A stretch of 64,000 nucleotides of DNA. Origin: Cryoendolithus antarcticus. Taxonomy: Eukaryota > Ascomycota > Dothideomycetes > Cladosporiales > Cladosporiaceae. The notes under the pieces were generated by a model, which did not search any database, was not told the origin of the DNA, and saw nothing but the letters and a program-made list of their open reading frames with translations. The stretch's first letter is position 1; each line of letters opens with the position of its first letter. This document shows positions 22,569 through 33,055 of the stretch, piece after piece. Both the position numbers and the translations under genes were made by a program. The stretch covers positions 62,001-126,000 of the forward strand of contig NAJO01000005.1 in assembly GCA_002077065.1 (NCBI GenBank). The letters are read 5' to 3'.

Positions 22569-22928
22569 ATGTCCGACGCACCCCCATCCCCAGGCGGCGA
22601 GGAAGCCCCACCAGCCCAGTCCGAGCACCTCAACATCAAAGTCACCGACAGCAACAACGAAGTCTTCTTCAAGATCAAGCGCACGACGCAGCTGAAAAAG
22701 CTGATGGATGCCTTCTGCGAGCGCCAGGGCAAGAGCATGCAGAGTGTGAGGTTCTTGTTTGATGGGACTAGAGTTATGCCGGATGATAACCCGCAGAGTG
22801 TGAGTTGGACTTGCTAGTCGATATGCTGGGCGCATGTGAGGGGTGTGCTGACGTGTCGTTTGTAGCTCGATATGCAGGATGGTGATACTCTGGAGGTGCA
22901 TCAGGAGCAGATTGGAGGGGCGTGGTGA
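22569..22928 (+). CDS. SMT3: SUMO (small ubiquitin-like modifier)
   Basis: Model: join(22569..22799, 22866..22928), 97 residues. The core reads HLNIKVTDSNNEVFFKIKRTT, FCERQGKS, VRFLFDGTRV and LDMQDGDTLEVHQEQIGG, which is SUMO throughout. The 66-nt intron sits just before LDMQDGD. The diglycine at residues 94-95 is followed by only Ala-Trp, which a Ulp-type protease must remove to make the conjugable form. SUMO is attached to lysines of nuclear proteins and regulates transcription, repair and mitosis. Confidence 0.97.
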
Positions 22929-23401
22929 GCGACGAAGTGCATGGCGATGACAAGTGCGGGACACGATCGATACAAAACCCTCAAGGTGTGAACGGGATAC
23001 GAAACATCACGGGCAATGAGCGGATGGACGAAGAGGGCAGGTGGCGAAGTTGGAGTGGCGTTTCATAGTCTGCCAGGCTGCCACGAATGGCTCCTGCACA
23101 GCTTCGACATACTTATGGGTTAGCTTGGCGTCCCGTCAGGTAGTGTACTTGGTTTACCTCAACCTATCACGTTCGGCTGCACTCCCTCTCTTGTCTTGTC
23201 CACCTGAACAGCGTTTGACGCGACGAATTTCTTTGCAACGCAGAGTTTACGTGTATGATTGCAATGTCATCGCACTTGCTCTCCTAGCGCCTGGCTTTGT
23301 AGCTCAGCTCTGCGAGGCCGTTCATCCTAAGATGCTGTGTGTGATTTGGAGGCCGGAGCTTACAAGATATATACAAGAATCTCTTTACAAGCTAGACGGA
23401 C
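22929..23401. other. Convergent intergenic region SMT3 / succinyl-CoA ligase-like gene
   Basis: 473 bp between stop codons. Expected to hold both 3' ends. A plus-strand open frame extends over it, but it is mainly the shadow of the gene on the other strand. Confidence 0.5.
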
Positions 23402-25548
23402 TCACCGCCTCCCACCAGCCAACTCCACAACTCTCTTCGCCGCCTCCTCAAACCCATCAAAAGCATCCAACCCCAACCCACTCTCCGCAATCCTCTTCTG
23501 CCCAACCTCCTCATTCGTCCCCCTTATCCTCACGACAACAGGCACGCCCTTCATATCCACCTCCTTGAAAGCTAACAACACTCCATCAGCAATCATGCCG
23601 CCATCCGTCAAGCCGCCGAAGATGTTGACGAAGATAACTTTGACGCGAGGGTCACGAAGGATGAGCTCGAAGGACTTCTTGACGGTGTCGGCTGTAGCCT
23701 TCCCGCCGGTGTCGAGGAAGTTTGTCGCGCGGCCGCCGTGCTGGCGGAGAGCATCGACGGTGTTCATAGCCAGCCCGGCACCGTTGACGAGCGTGCCGAT
23801 GTTGGCTTCGGGGTCTTCGAGGCGGACGTAGACGATGCCGTCCTTCTCGGCTTCGACTTCTTCAGCCTGCTCCGTCTCCTTCTGCCGCAGCGCGAAGATG
23901 TCTTGTTGTCGCTTCAGGGACTTGAAAGCCGAGTCGTCGAATTGTAGGAGGAAGGAAGGTTGGTGGAGTTGGATGTTGCCTTCCGACGTGAGGGAGATGG
24001 AAGATGCGAGCGTGACGGCTTCTTTGTCTTTGTACATCTTCGCTAGGGATTGCAGGAGTGACGCGATTTGGGTCTTAGCTTGTGGAGGCGCGGAGGAGAG
24101 CTGCATGTGCTGGACTGCAGCGTCTACTGTTGACCGCGGGGGACCTTCGAGCCAGGTGTAGGGGAAGCGTTGTATGCGGTTGCGGAGCTGTGTGGGATCC
24201 GAAGTCGGGGCTGTGGCGAGGGCGGGCTGTCGTTCTGTACGGTCGACTGTGACGGAGATGTAGAAGCCGTCTTTAGGTGCAGCTTCCGTAGAGATGGATA
24301 CGCCCTGGACTTCGTCGAGATACGGCTCGAGTACACCTGGACCTTGGGCGGCTTTCAGGACCAATTTGCGACGCTGCTGCTGAGCGGCTCGAGCTCGGCG
24401 CTGCATCTCTGCAAGTGGTCTGCGATTACCAGTGTGGTAGCTTCGCTTTTGATTCGTGGCGTCTTGTTGAATCTTCTTCGGGTCCCGTCCAGTCTTCGCC
24501 AGCAGAGATTTCATGGTCTCACCAAAGTTCTCGGGATGCTCGACCATCGTCACACCCACATCTTGCAGTATCTTGTACTTCTCTGTCGCAGTACGCTCGC
24601 CCCGCGCCGTCCATGCACCAGCATGACCCATGATCTTGCCCGATGGCGCTGTGGTGCCTCCCAAGATCGCTGCTATCGGCTTGGGGTTGCGCTCTCGTGC
24701 GTGGTACTCTTTGATCCACTCTGCTGCATCGACTTCGGCTCGCCCACCAATCTCGCCGATGAGGATTATGCCCTCGGTCTCTGGATCTGACTCAAAGACC
24801 TTGAGCGAGTCTACGAGGTTCGTGCCAGCTATGATGTCTCCGCCCATGCCGATGCATAAACTTTGGCCGAGGCCGGCACGCGTGACCGATGCTACTGCTT
24901 CGTAGGACAGAGTACCAGACTTTGCAGCGATGCCGATATGACCCGGTGCGAATGTGGGAAGCGGCTGGAACCCAATGCGACAGTAGCCGATAGGAGCAAT
25001 TATGCCAGGTGCATTTGCGCCTACCAGTCTCGACTTGGACTGAGTCTTGAGGATGCTTGTGACCTGCTGTTGGTGAGTCTCGGGGTTCTCATCGCTTGCT
25101 GAAAGGAGCCTACCCTCATGATATCGTGTAGCGGGATATGCTCAGCGACTGCCACGATCAACGGAATCTCAGCCTCGATCGCATCCTCGATCGCCTTCGC
25201 GCACTGTGGCGCAGCCACAAAGACAGCCGTGGCATCGGGATTGAGCTGCTCCTTGGCCTTGCGCAGGTTCGGCAGAAGAGGAAGACCCAGATGCTCGCCT
25301 TCTTTTCCAGGCGTCACGCCGCCCACGATGTTCGTGCCATAAGCTATACTATCTCTGGCATTACCGGTGGCGACTCGCCCAGTGAATCCTTGGTAGATAA
25401 CGCGAGTATGCTTCCCTATGCGTAGGTTCTGCACTGTATCATCATAGTTCTTGCGAGCAGAGGAGGATGAGAACGATCGTCTGGCGGTGATGCCACTCCT
25501 CCTACAGCAAAGAGAGGAGAGCGCCTCGCCGCCGCGGATGGCAGCCAT
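23402..25548 (-). CDS. Fused succinyl-CoA ligase alpha/beta-like protein, mitochondrial
   Basis: Model: complement(join(23402..25063, 25114..25548)), 698 residues. Residues 1-36 are Arg/Ser-rich without acids (ITARRSFSSSSARK), a good mitochondrial presequence. Residues ~40-340 match a full succinyl-CoA ligase alpha subunit: CoA-binding YQGFTGRVAT, NAPGIIAPIGYCRIGF, GHIGIAAKSGTLSYE, and the phospho-histidine loop MGHAGAW (His near residue 292). Residues ~565-698 match the beta-subunit ligase half: NIGTLVNGAGLAMNTVD, HGGRATNFLDTGG, VNIFGGLTDGGMIADG, PVVVRIRGTNEE. The ~220 residues between are a short, diverged remnant of the beta ATP-grasp: its N-terminal lobe is missing and metal-binding positions look replaced. 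It may be a regulatory or specialised CoA ligase rather than the TCA enzyme. Confidence 0.88.
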
Positions 25549-26094
25549 GAGGTCGCAGAAGAAGCGCAGCAAAGGAAGGGAAGAAAAGACGTGCACTTAC
25601 GCTAGCAAAGAGGTGGTTGAATGAGCATTTGTACTTTGCCATAATCTTATTCCCGGGCGTGACATGTGCTGTTGATCGGTCTGGAGCTCGACCATGCAAG
25701 CCTCCATCATCACAGACCACCTCCGAGATCGCTGTGGGGAAGAGTCTAACCTGTTCCTGGCGGCCTACAGCAATTATTGCCGGACGACTACACTAACAAC
25801 CTGAACGGGCTCCTGATTAACATCGTGAGCATGCTCGATTTACAGACACTTCTTTGCAATGCATTGAGCTTCCAGTTTGTTCACATTGATCGCTGCTATC
25901 GGACAGCAGTGCTTCCGCCCTGACGTCAGATCATTAAGGTTCGCGGCTCTCCACACACGGGACGCATCTGTGGGGTAAATGTACAGTAAGTGAAGGAACA
26001 TCGCGCAAGGTTCAGTATTGAACATCTCTTGCGACGAAGACCGTCCGTTCGATTAGGAAGCAAGCGTCATCTCGAGATCTAGGATTCAATCGTC
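25549..26094. other. Divergent intergenic region
   Basis: 546 bp holding promoters of the succinyl-CoA ligase-like gene and of the orphan at 26095. An ATG on the minus strand at about 25640 precedes a GTAAGT donor, but joining it to the ligase frame gives a frameshift, so I did not use it as an upstream exon. Confidence 0.45.
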
Positions 26095-26655
26095 ATGACT
26101 TCCACATCTGCTCGTACCCTGGCTACCTCGCTGGACAAGCTGTCGATCGATAAGAGCACCGGAGCGTCCTCAGCGCGGGGAAAGACCGAGCCTCTAGAGA
26201 CCTGGGAGGATGAGGAAGATTCATATACCGAGACGAAACCGGCGTCTAAGCCGCGACCGATCGCAATACAGCGAAGTGGCTCCATGAATCTTCCGAACCC
26301 TCCGCCTCCAACACCATCCTCGCCCAGTATGCTCACGAAGTCAAGTGGCTTAGGCTCGGCATACCAGACTCTGCCTCCATACGGCATGGCCGGGAGTCCT
26401 GGGGACACTAGGTCCTCACAAAGCAGTCGACGGGGCGAAGAAGAAGATAGACGACCCGAAAAGACTACTTCCACGGCGAGCAGACTGATAGCTGCTGGTA
26501 TCGGGCAGGCGCCTCCGAAACGGACGAAAGAGCAAAAAGAGTATGATAATGCGATGAAGCTGCAAGAAAAGAAGAAGCGAGACGCTGCGAAGGAAGATGA
26601 GGAGAGGAAGAAGAGGGAGCTGGAACATGCTAGGAAGGCGATCTGGGATGATTGA
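26095..26655 (+). CDS. Conserved fungal hypothetical protein with charged C-terminal helix
   Basis: Single exon, 186 residues. The first ~125 residues are Ser/Pro-rich and disordered, with an acidic ETWEDEEDSYTE patch. The last ~60 residues are helical: SRLIAAGIGQAPPKRTKEQKEYDNAMKL is followed by a Lys/Glu-rich coiled-coil-like run ending in RKAIWDD. I have seen this C-terminal pattern (RLIAAG...PKRT.EQ..YD) in hypothetical proteins of filamentous ascomycetes, but I know no function. No membrane segment or signal peptide. The ATG is the only sensible start. Confidence 0.8.
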   Translation: MTSTSARTLATSLDKLSIDKSTGASSARGKTEPLETWEDEEDSYTETKPASKPRPIAIQRSGSMNLPNPPPPTPSSPSMLTKSSGLGSAYQTLPPYGMAGSPGDTRSSQSSRRGEEEDRRPEKTTSTASRLIAAGIGQAPPKRTKEQKEYDNAMKLQEKKKRDAAKEDEERKKRELEHARKAIWDD

Positions 26656-27078
26656 GTGAACTAAAGCACATCACATCCACGTCCGACTGTTGTCCATCAG
26701 ATTCTGAGATTCGCAACGAGACTGTTACATAACAGACAGCACCAGGTTCCTCTGAGCAGCGTTTGATTTCCACAAGGTCGCCGGGTAGAAGTTAGGACTA
26801 TGGGTCGTGCCTTTTTCAGCGGTCAATCCTTCCCTTTCCACAATTTCATCTGCAGCTGAACCACTCCTCTGAGACTATTTCATCACCTACTAAATGCCAC
26901 ACATCGCGACTTCACAAGCACGTCCATCAGTCATAGTGTACTCTCCGAAGTCACTTGCACGAGGAACTCACCGCACATGCCGTTCGCGCAGACCAGAAGT
27001 AACACCACTTTCCCTCGACAGTACCCACGATGCTGAATATGGGACTGGTCATCGACGACTCCCGCCATTGCATCAACA
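26656..27078. other. Intergenic region
   Basis: 423 bp between two plus-strand genes: 3' end of the orphan and promoter of the F-box-like gene. CT-rich just upstream of 27079. Nothing else recognised. Confidence 0.45.
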
Positions 27079-27825
27079 ATGGCATCTACCAACCATGCGC
27101 AGCGCATTTGGCCTGCGCTGAACACAAAGGCTACCAACACGACTACCGTGCTGCAACCACAATCACGCCTTCTGAGCCTGGTACCTGAACTGCGCACTAA
27201 GATTTTCGAGTACGCAGTTGAGGAGTCAAACCCCATCGTCGTCATATTCATCGCTCAAAACTTCAAGACGACGAGCGGGAAAAAGCGAATTCGGTACTCC
27301 CTACGCCCAGCTCATCCTCTTCTCGTGGTCTCGGAGCAAACCCGATCCGAAGCGCAGATTTTCTACTGGACGCAGGACACCTTCTTGTTCAATGACCTTG
27401 GGCTAAACTACAAGACGATAGAGACATTCAACTACATCACCATGATCGACAAATACCTCAGCAAAGTCGCTGTCAGCCGCACCGTTCGCGTCCCGATGTT
27501 GACGCAAACTGGAGTAACGAGCATCCTGATCTTCCCGCTACATTTCCTCAAGCTTCAACTCATTCGCGAAAACAACGCTTTCAGCATCACACCGATGTCG
27601 GACAAAGCGTTCCTGCCCCTGATCGACAGTACCGTAACAACTGGAGCAGCCCCTTGTCTCTGTAATCTACGAAGCTACCTCGACAGCATCGCTGGACTTC
27701 CACTGGTGGTCGCATTTGGAAAGTTGGTGGCGCACATGAACGAGCTCGCGCGTCAGCAGTCTCGCGTTGTATGGGGGCAGAATTACTGGTGTGGAATATG
27801 CAGTGGGGTGACTGCTCTGTACTGA
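27079..27825 (+). CDS. F-box-like (2EXR-type) domain protein
   Basis: Single exon, 248 residues. Residues ~28-60 (SRLLSLVPELRTKIFEYAVEESNPI) match the short F-box-like motif that begins many lineage-expanded fungal proteins, followed by PLLVVSEQTRSEAQIFYW, also typical of that group. The remainder is a variable alpha/beta region. Such proteins may bind Skp1, but most members have no assigned role. It differs clearly from the F-box-like pair at 54-56 kb. Confidence 0.7.
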   Translation: MASTNHAQRIWPALNTKATNTTTVLQPQSRLLSLVPELRTKIFEYAVEESNPIVVIFIAQNFKTTSGKKRIRYSLRPAHPLLVVSEQTRSEAQIFYWTQDTFLFNDLGLNYKTIETFNYITMIDKYLSKVAVSRTVRVPMLTQTGVTSILIFPLHFLKLQLIRENNAFSITPMSDKAFLPLIDSTVTTGAAPCLCNLRSYLDSIAGLPLVVAFGKLVAHMNELARQQSRVVWGQNYWCGICSGVTALY

Positions 27826-30153
27826 AGTTCAAGGGATCGAAGGGAAGTAAGTGGTTTCGGATGCGTATATCAGGCGTCAGGATCGAGACAGTATCAATGG
27901 CGGCGTAGCGGAGAGCAAAGATTATATGTGCATCGTGCATGCTACGCGCCACAACCTTCCAACTCTCCATTATTTAACATGTGCGGTAGTGCTCCTATTC
28001 GCAGCCGTGACAGCAAGCCAACAGCTACTCCTACTCTCGAGAAACTGCGTGCACGAGGGCGAGGACTACTGACACACGAGTAACTCGTCTCCCTAAGATA
28101 ATTCACGTCAATATCACTGTCACGAGCGCTGTTGTAGGAGAGGAGAGAGACATCGGCAGTTTCGGAGAGCAGCAAGACGTGCATTGAATTTGGCTATCTT
28201 AAACGTATCGTGCCTGGAGTGCCTCACACCATAGCCTGGGCATTCACATCTACAGCAAGCAGCACGAGGCGATGGTATCTGCGACAGTATCTGCGACAGA
28301 TTGGAGCTAGTCGCTCGGTACTATCTGTCCACGTCAGCGTTCATTCGTGGGAAGACGTGCTCTTCAGGTACCCGGGCGAGTGTGCAGTATTCAGCTCTCC
28401 AAGGTGATTGGGTTGTATCGTCAATGCGTTGGCTCGGAAAGAACACAGCGAAATTATTGATGTTCATCAGGTGAGTGGGGAGTAGCAGAGTAGAGTAAGA
28501 CGTACATTCGTGAGTTATACAAGCACCGAGGCAGACAGTGTAGCTTCTACTGCTGTTCTTTCTCACAGTCCGCTCAAGCCGCTGCGGCTGTGGGGCGGAT
28601 CATCGTTGACTACTGCGCGCATTGCCGTGTTGAGCAGCGACGTCGCTCAATCTCTGATGCGTCTCAAACCTCGAGTCTGCTGACCCGGGGCCTTGCGAGT
28701 CGCGAGACCTTGGTTTCCGCCACCGCGCAGTTGATCGCAGGACGACGATGTGCTTCAGTTCAACGTGCGAAGTGCGAATCTGCGGCAGAATGTTAGCAAA
28801 GGGCCTCGTCACTATGTGCTGTCTTGACATCAAGAACACCCTCTGCGATCAGGCTCATTAAATCAGAATTTTCAGTGTTGTACGTTCATCACGTCTGCAG
28901 TCGTTTACACTGCAGTCCGTTCAAACAGTGTGAATAAGTTGTTCATCATTGCAGAGTCCAGGGGAAGTGGAAGACGGCTGCTTACCCATTATCCAATCGC
29001 CAGGCCTTGTTGGCCCTCCCAGCCTTGGTGCGAGCATAGTCCTGCTCATACGATGTCAGCACTGCGCGTGCTCTATTGATGATATCGAAGCAGCGTCAGA
29101 GCGTATGGCGATCAGGAACGCTTTCTCAACTTTCCTCCTCCCGATCGAGGACCCACAAGGATTTGTACGTCCTTGCTTTTGGCGGGAACCGATCGAGAGG
29201 CCAGTCTGTCCGCCCGTGGCGTTGGTATGCTCATCTTGTAATGCTGGACATGATGAATGGGGCAAGGATACCTGCAAAGCTGGTCAGTACTCGTTCCTCA
29301 GATGCAATTGCAATTCGTAATGGTAAGTAATGTCCAGTCAGACAAGGCTGAAACTTAATTTGACAATATCTACAGGAATCTTCAGATCGAGGAATGCCTT
29401 TCCATAAATGTCACAGTATCATCACGGAAGATGGTGAGGGAGGATCGGGAGCATTCGCATACCTTCGGGGATGTTAATCGACACCGTGGCCGGAGGCGTA
29501 TGAGCACACGACCTGTCTGAGCCTGCTGAATCTAGCTGGACTCATGTAGGACAACAATGTCGACGATCGGCAAATCCTAGATGCTACGCAAATCAGCGTA
29601 AGCCCATGCGCGGCTGTTGGCCAAGGTGGGATGGTATCCGCTCGAATTCAGAGTAATTCTAGAGTTTAGTGTAGTCCTGCACGGTGCTATAGGATTTGGA
29701 TTGTTCGTGTAAGTGCATCCTTGAGCGATCGTCTTGAGAGGTGGCAAGGAAGGTGTACCTGATGCATGTCGGTATCTAGTCCGGTACACTTAATTCGAGT
29801 ACGCAAGTGAAGCTTTCAAGGAGCTTTGCCGCGTCTTGATGCACCGCCTACGGCCTCGCAGTGCCGATAGCATATCGCGGTCAGCATCGAGATAGCTTCT
29901 AGGTCGTAGACCGCGATGTTGTCAGTCGTGTAGATGTGTATGGAAGAGGGACGCAGTGTATGAAGTCGCAGAAAGAATTCCGTCGGAGGTTCGGGAAAGG
30001 CAGAGTGGCTTGGCACTGACATCACGTGTCACGCGTCTCACACGCGACTCCCATCTCCACTTTGACGATTGCTCGTCCACAACACTTCCACCACGCGTGT
30101 TGTTCATCTCGAACACTGCTTGGCGTGCGCACGTCGCTACACTTGTAACAGCG
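27826..30153. other. Gene-poor stretch
   Basis: 2.3 kb with no gene I can support. It includes a 12-bp tandem duplication at 28276-28299 and a plus-strand open frame at about 28949-29320 with several CxxC pairs, which may or may not be coding. The right end must contain the promoter of the BRC1-like gene. Confidence 0.45.
28276..28299. repeat. 12-bp tandem repeat, two copies
   Basis: The 12-mer tatctgcgacag occurs twice without a gap. No known role. Confidence 0.8.
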
Positions 30154-32877
30154 ATGGATTCCACCATCATGGACGGCGAGGCGGAGGGAGAGCGGGCGCC
30201 ACTCTTCGAAGGCATCCACTTCGCAGTCATCCCAGGCGAGAAGGTGAATGTGTGGAACATCGTCACTACGCTGGAGGCAGAAGGCGGGACACACCACACT
30301 CTCACCGCGAGCCAGACAATACAGGATCTGGCCAGCCTCACGCATATCATCAGCTCACACGTCGACTTTCCCGAATTCGCGGACGCGGTCGATATGAACA
30401 TCAACGTGGTGAAGCCTGCCTGGATCGAGACGAGCCTGAGACGTGGCAAGCCGGCGAATGCTAGACCATACAACCCAGATCCCGCGCAGGTCTTCAGCGA
30501 TCTCGTAGTGACTGCCGGCAACCTACCAGACGGCGATGTCGAGAGCATATGGGCTGGGGTGATCGCTCTTGGGGGCCAGTGGTCAGGTCCGCTCACCAAG
30601 ATCACCACACACATCGTGACGAACGACATGAACGATCCAAAGTGCAAGATGGTTCAGGAGAGGCAGATGAAAACTTTGATGGTTCTGCCACACTGGTTCG
30701 ACACCTGCCTTCGCCTGGGCAAGAAGATAAATGAGCGACCCTACAAGTTTCCGAATCCCGACTACCTCGATCATACCATTGACTGGGTGCCGAAGGCAGA
30801 GCCATCACCTTGGCTGGAGGGTGCAACGACAGATCGCCCTTCGCATACACCCGAAAGCTCACCTAGTCCATCCCCCAGCGAGAGTCGGAAGAACCTCAAT
30901 GTCTTCATGAGCAAGACAGTATATTTCGCCAAGGACCTGGAGCTGTCTACAAATCTACGCAGCGTTCTTTGCGAACTCATCCAGACAGGCGGTGGTGTGG
31001 TCACGAAAGATGCCGTGGTGGCGGACATCTACATTGGACGATATCGAGACGGATCGGAGTACGTCAGTGCATCTCGTGCGCGCAAGACGGTCGCCAGCCT
31101 GGCCTGGCTGTACCACGTCATTCAAGTCAGTCGCTGGAAGGACCCTACCACTAGACTGCTGCACTATCCGGTTCCACGTAACGGCATACCCGGCTTCAGC
31201 AACATGGTCGTCAGTGTCTCCAACTATTCCGGCGAGTCGCGTGTCTATCTGGAGAACCTTGTCAAGTATTGCGGCGCGGAATTCACGAAGACCATGAAGC
31301 ATACCAATACCCACCTCATCACGGCCCACAAGCGCAGCGAGAAAGTCGAGGCTGCAGAGGAGTGGAATATCAATATCATCAATCATCTCTGGCTTGAAGA
31401 ATGCTACGCCAAATGCATGGTTATGCCCTTGAGTAACCCAAAGTACACTGTATTCCCCACGCGCACCAACCTCGGCGAACTGTGCGGACAGATGTCGCTT
31501 GACATGGATCGTGTAGAGAGGGCATATTTCAGAGCTCCTCCCTCGCCAGCCAAGGCTCCTTCAATCAAGATCTCGAAACGGAAGTCAGTGCCGCAGTCGA
31601 GTGTTCCCACTGGTAGACGCTCGGTCGAGTATGTCGCGGTGCCTGAGCCCACTCCAATCGTAGAAGACCCCGAGACCGAGCCAGAGGAGGCAGAAGAGGA
31701 GGCAGAAGAGGAAGAGGAGCCAGAGCCAATCATAACAGAGAAGAAGCCTCGCGGCAGACCACGCAAGTCCTCACTCGCAGCAGCCACACCCCGCAACGTC
31801 ATTGATGGCAAGGAGAACGAGTCGCCTACATCACGAGGCACAGGCACAGGCGGAAGAGCAGCGAAGCAGAAAGCACACACACTGATCGGAAGCGCTGTAC
31901 AAGACGCAAATCTGTACTCAAAGGAGGCGAAGCGTAAGGGTGGTGTCATCTACGGCGGCCGTCGCTCAGACCATCCCGAGGACTTCAGCTCTCCTGTGCA
32001 GGAAGGACCCCGCAAGTCCAAGAAGCGACCAAGCGAGGAAGGCACATACGACGTGACGGCACAGGGAAGCGATTTGAGTGATGGTGAGACACAAAAGCCT
32101 GGCAAGAAGCTGAAAACCTCCAAGACTAGCATTCGCGGAGATCATCCTGTGCTCCCGCCAGTCGTGCACCGCATGATGGTCACCGGCGACGAGCGCTGGA
32201 TCAACAAGCCTCGCGTGGAGGATGCAGATCGTATCAAGCTTCGGCAGGTTGGCGTGCTGCTCATGCAAGACCCGAAAGAGATCACGGTGCTCGTGGCAAA
32301 GAAGATCCTACGTACTCCCAAGTTCGTCTGCGCACTGGCTTGGGCACCGATGGTGGTCGATACGAAGTACCTCGACGCCGCGCTCAAGGGCAAGCTGGTC
32401 GATAATCCAAGCACACTCTCCGATCGCGACGCAGAAGAGCGTTTGGGTTTCAAGCTCGTCGAAGCCCTTGACCGAGCCCGCATCAATAACCGCCAGCTCC
32501 TCCACGGCTGGAAGATTTACGTCAGCCGCGACATCTCCGGTACTTTCGATACCTTCAAGACCATCATCACGGTCAATGGTGGTGCTGCATATGCTTTCAA
32601 TGGCCGCACTGGCTTGCATATCGAGGGTCGCGTCGCAGGGGATGAAGATATCGGGCCAGAGAAGCAGCACCAGGGTGGCGATGAGGAGCTTCAGTATGTG
32701 TATCTTGTCTCAGGAACGACTACGGCAGAGCAAAAGCTGTGGCCTGGGTTCCGCGACCAAGTCGTTAAGGCTGGCTTCCAGCCAAAAATCGTTCGCTCAG
32801 ATTGGCTGCTCAATGCTGCGATGAGCCAGCAGGTGTCGTGGATGGACTCGTGGGCGCTCAGCGAGGGTGCGAAGTAA
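30154..32877 (+). CDS. BRC1: Multi-BRCT DNA-damage response scaffold, Brc1/Rtt107-like
   Basis: Single exon, 907 residues from the first in-frame ATG. Four BRCT domains in the N-terminal half: about 8-95 (FEGIHFAVIPG ... VVKPAWIETSL), 100-190 (FSDLVVTAGNL ... LPHWFDTCL), 250-335 (FMSKTVYFAKD ... SLAWLYHVI) and 350-430 (GFSNMVVSVSNY ... INHLWLEECYA). A long acidic and basic linker follows, with an AT-hook-like KKPRGRPRK. Two more BRCTs lie near residues 680-780 and 785-900 (LLHGWKIYVSR ... IVRSDWLLNAAM). This six-BRCT layout with a terminal tandem pair is that of S. pombe Brc1 and S. cerevisiae Rtt107, which bind gamma-H2A at stalled forks and recruit Smc5/6 and nuclease scaffolds. Confidence 0.88.
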   Translation: MDSTIMDGEAEGERAPLFEGIHFAVIPGEKVNVWNIVTTLEAEGGTHHTLTASQTIQDLASLTHIISSHVDFPEFADAVDMNINVVKPAWIETSLRRGKPANARPYNPDPAQVFSDLVVTAGNLPDGDVESIWAGVIALGGQWSGPLTKITTHIVTNDMNDPKCKMVQERQMKTLMVLPHWFDTCLRLGKKINERPYKFPNPDYLDHTIDWVPKAEPSPWLEGATTDRPSHTPESSPSPSPSESRKNLNVFMSKTVYFAKDLELSTNLRSVLCELIQTGGGVVTKDAVVADIYIGRYRDGSEYVSASRARKTVASLAWLYHVIQVSRWKDPTTRLLHYPVPRNGIPGFSNMVVSVSNYSGESRVYLENLVKYCGAEFTKTMKHTNTHLITAHKRSEKVEAAEEWNINIINHLWLEECYAKCMVMPLSNPKYTVFPTRTNLGELCGQMSLDMDRVERAYFRAPPSPAKAPSIKISKRKSVPQSSVPTGRRSVEYVAVPEPTPIVEDPETEPEEAEEEAEEEEEPEPIITEKKPRGRPRKSSLAAATPRNVIDGKENESPTSRGTGTGGRAAKQKAHTLIGSAVQDANLYSKEAKRKGGVIYGGRRSDHPEDFSSPVQEGPRKSKKRPSEEGTYDVTAQGSDLSDGETQKPGKKLKTSKTSIRGDHPVLPPVVHRMMVTGDERWINKPRVEDADRIKLRQVGVLLMQDPKEITVLVAKKILRTPKFVCALAWAPMVVDTKYLDAALKGKLVDNPSTLSDRDAEERLGFKLVEALDRARINNRQLLHGWKIYVSRDISGTFDTFKTIITVNGGAAYAFNGRTGLHIEGRVAGDEDIGPEKQHQGGDEELQYVYLVSGTTTAEQKLWPGFRDQVVKAGFQPKIVRSDWLLNAAMSQQVSWMDSWALSEGAK

Positions 32878-33055
32878 GGTTTGCTGATCATGATTGACGA
32901 GCGGCGTATGGCTTTTGTGGCTCTTAATGAGCATTCCAGCGGCGAAGGTGGCACATGCGTGCTCGCCTCCCAATATCGCTTCAGCGGCGGCGCAGGCAGG
33001 CAAATAGCTTCTTGCATCATTGTCCAGTTCCATCATCCAACCGGGCTCTCTCTTT

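Noticed and set aside
23299..23330. tagctcag resembling a tRNA A-box
   Set aside because: No B-box (GGTTCGANNCC) at a suitable distance and no cloverleaf.
25502..25720. Upstream exon for the succinyl-CoA ligase-like gene starting MAKYKCSF
   Set aside because: Its GTAAGT donor leaves phase 0 while all usable acceptors need phase 2, so the frame breaks. The ATG at 25548 gives a good mitochondrial presequence.
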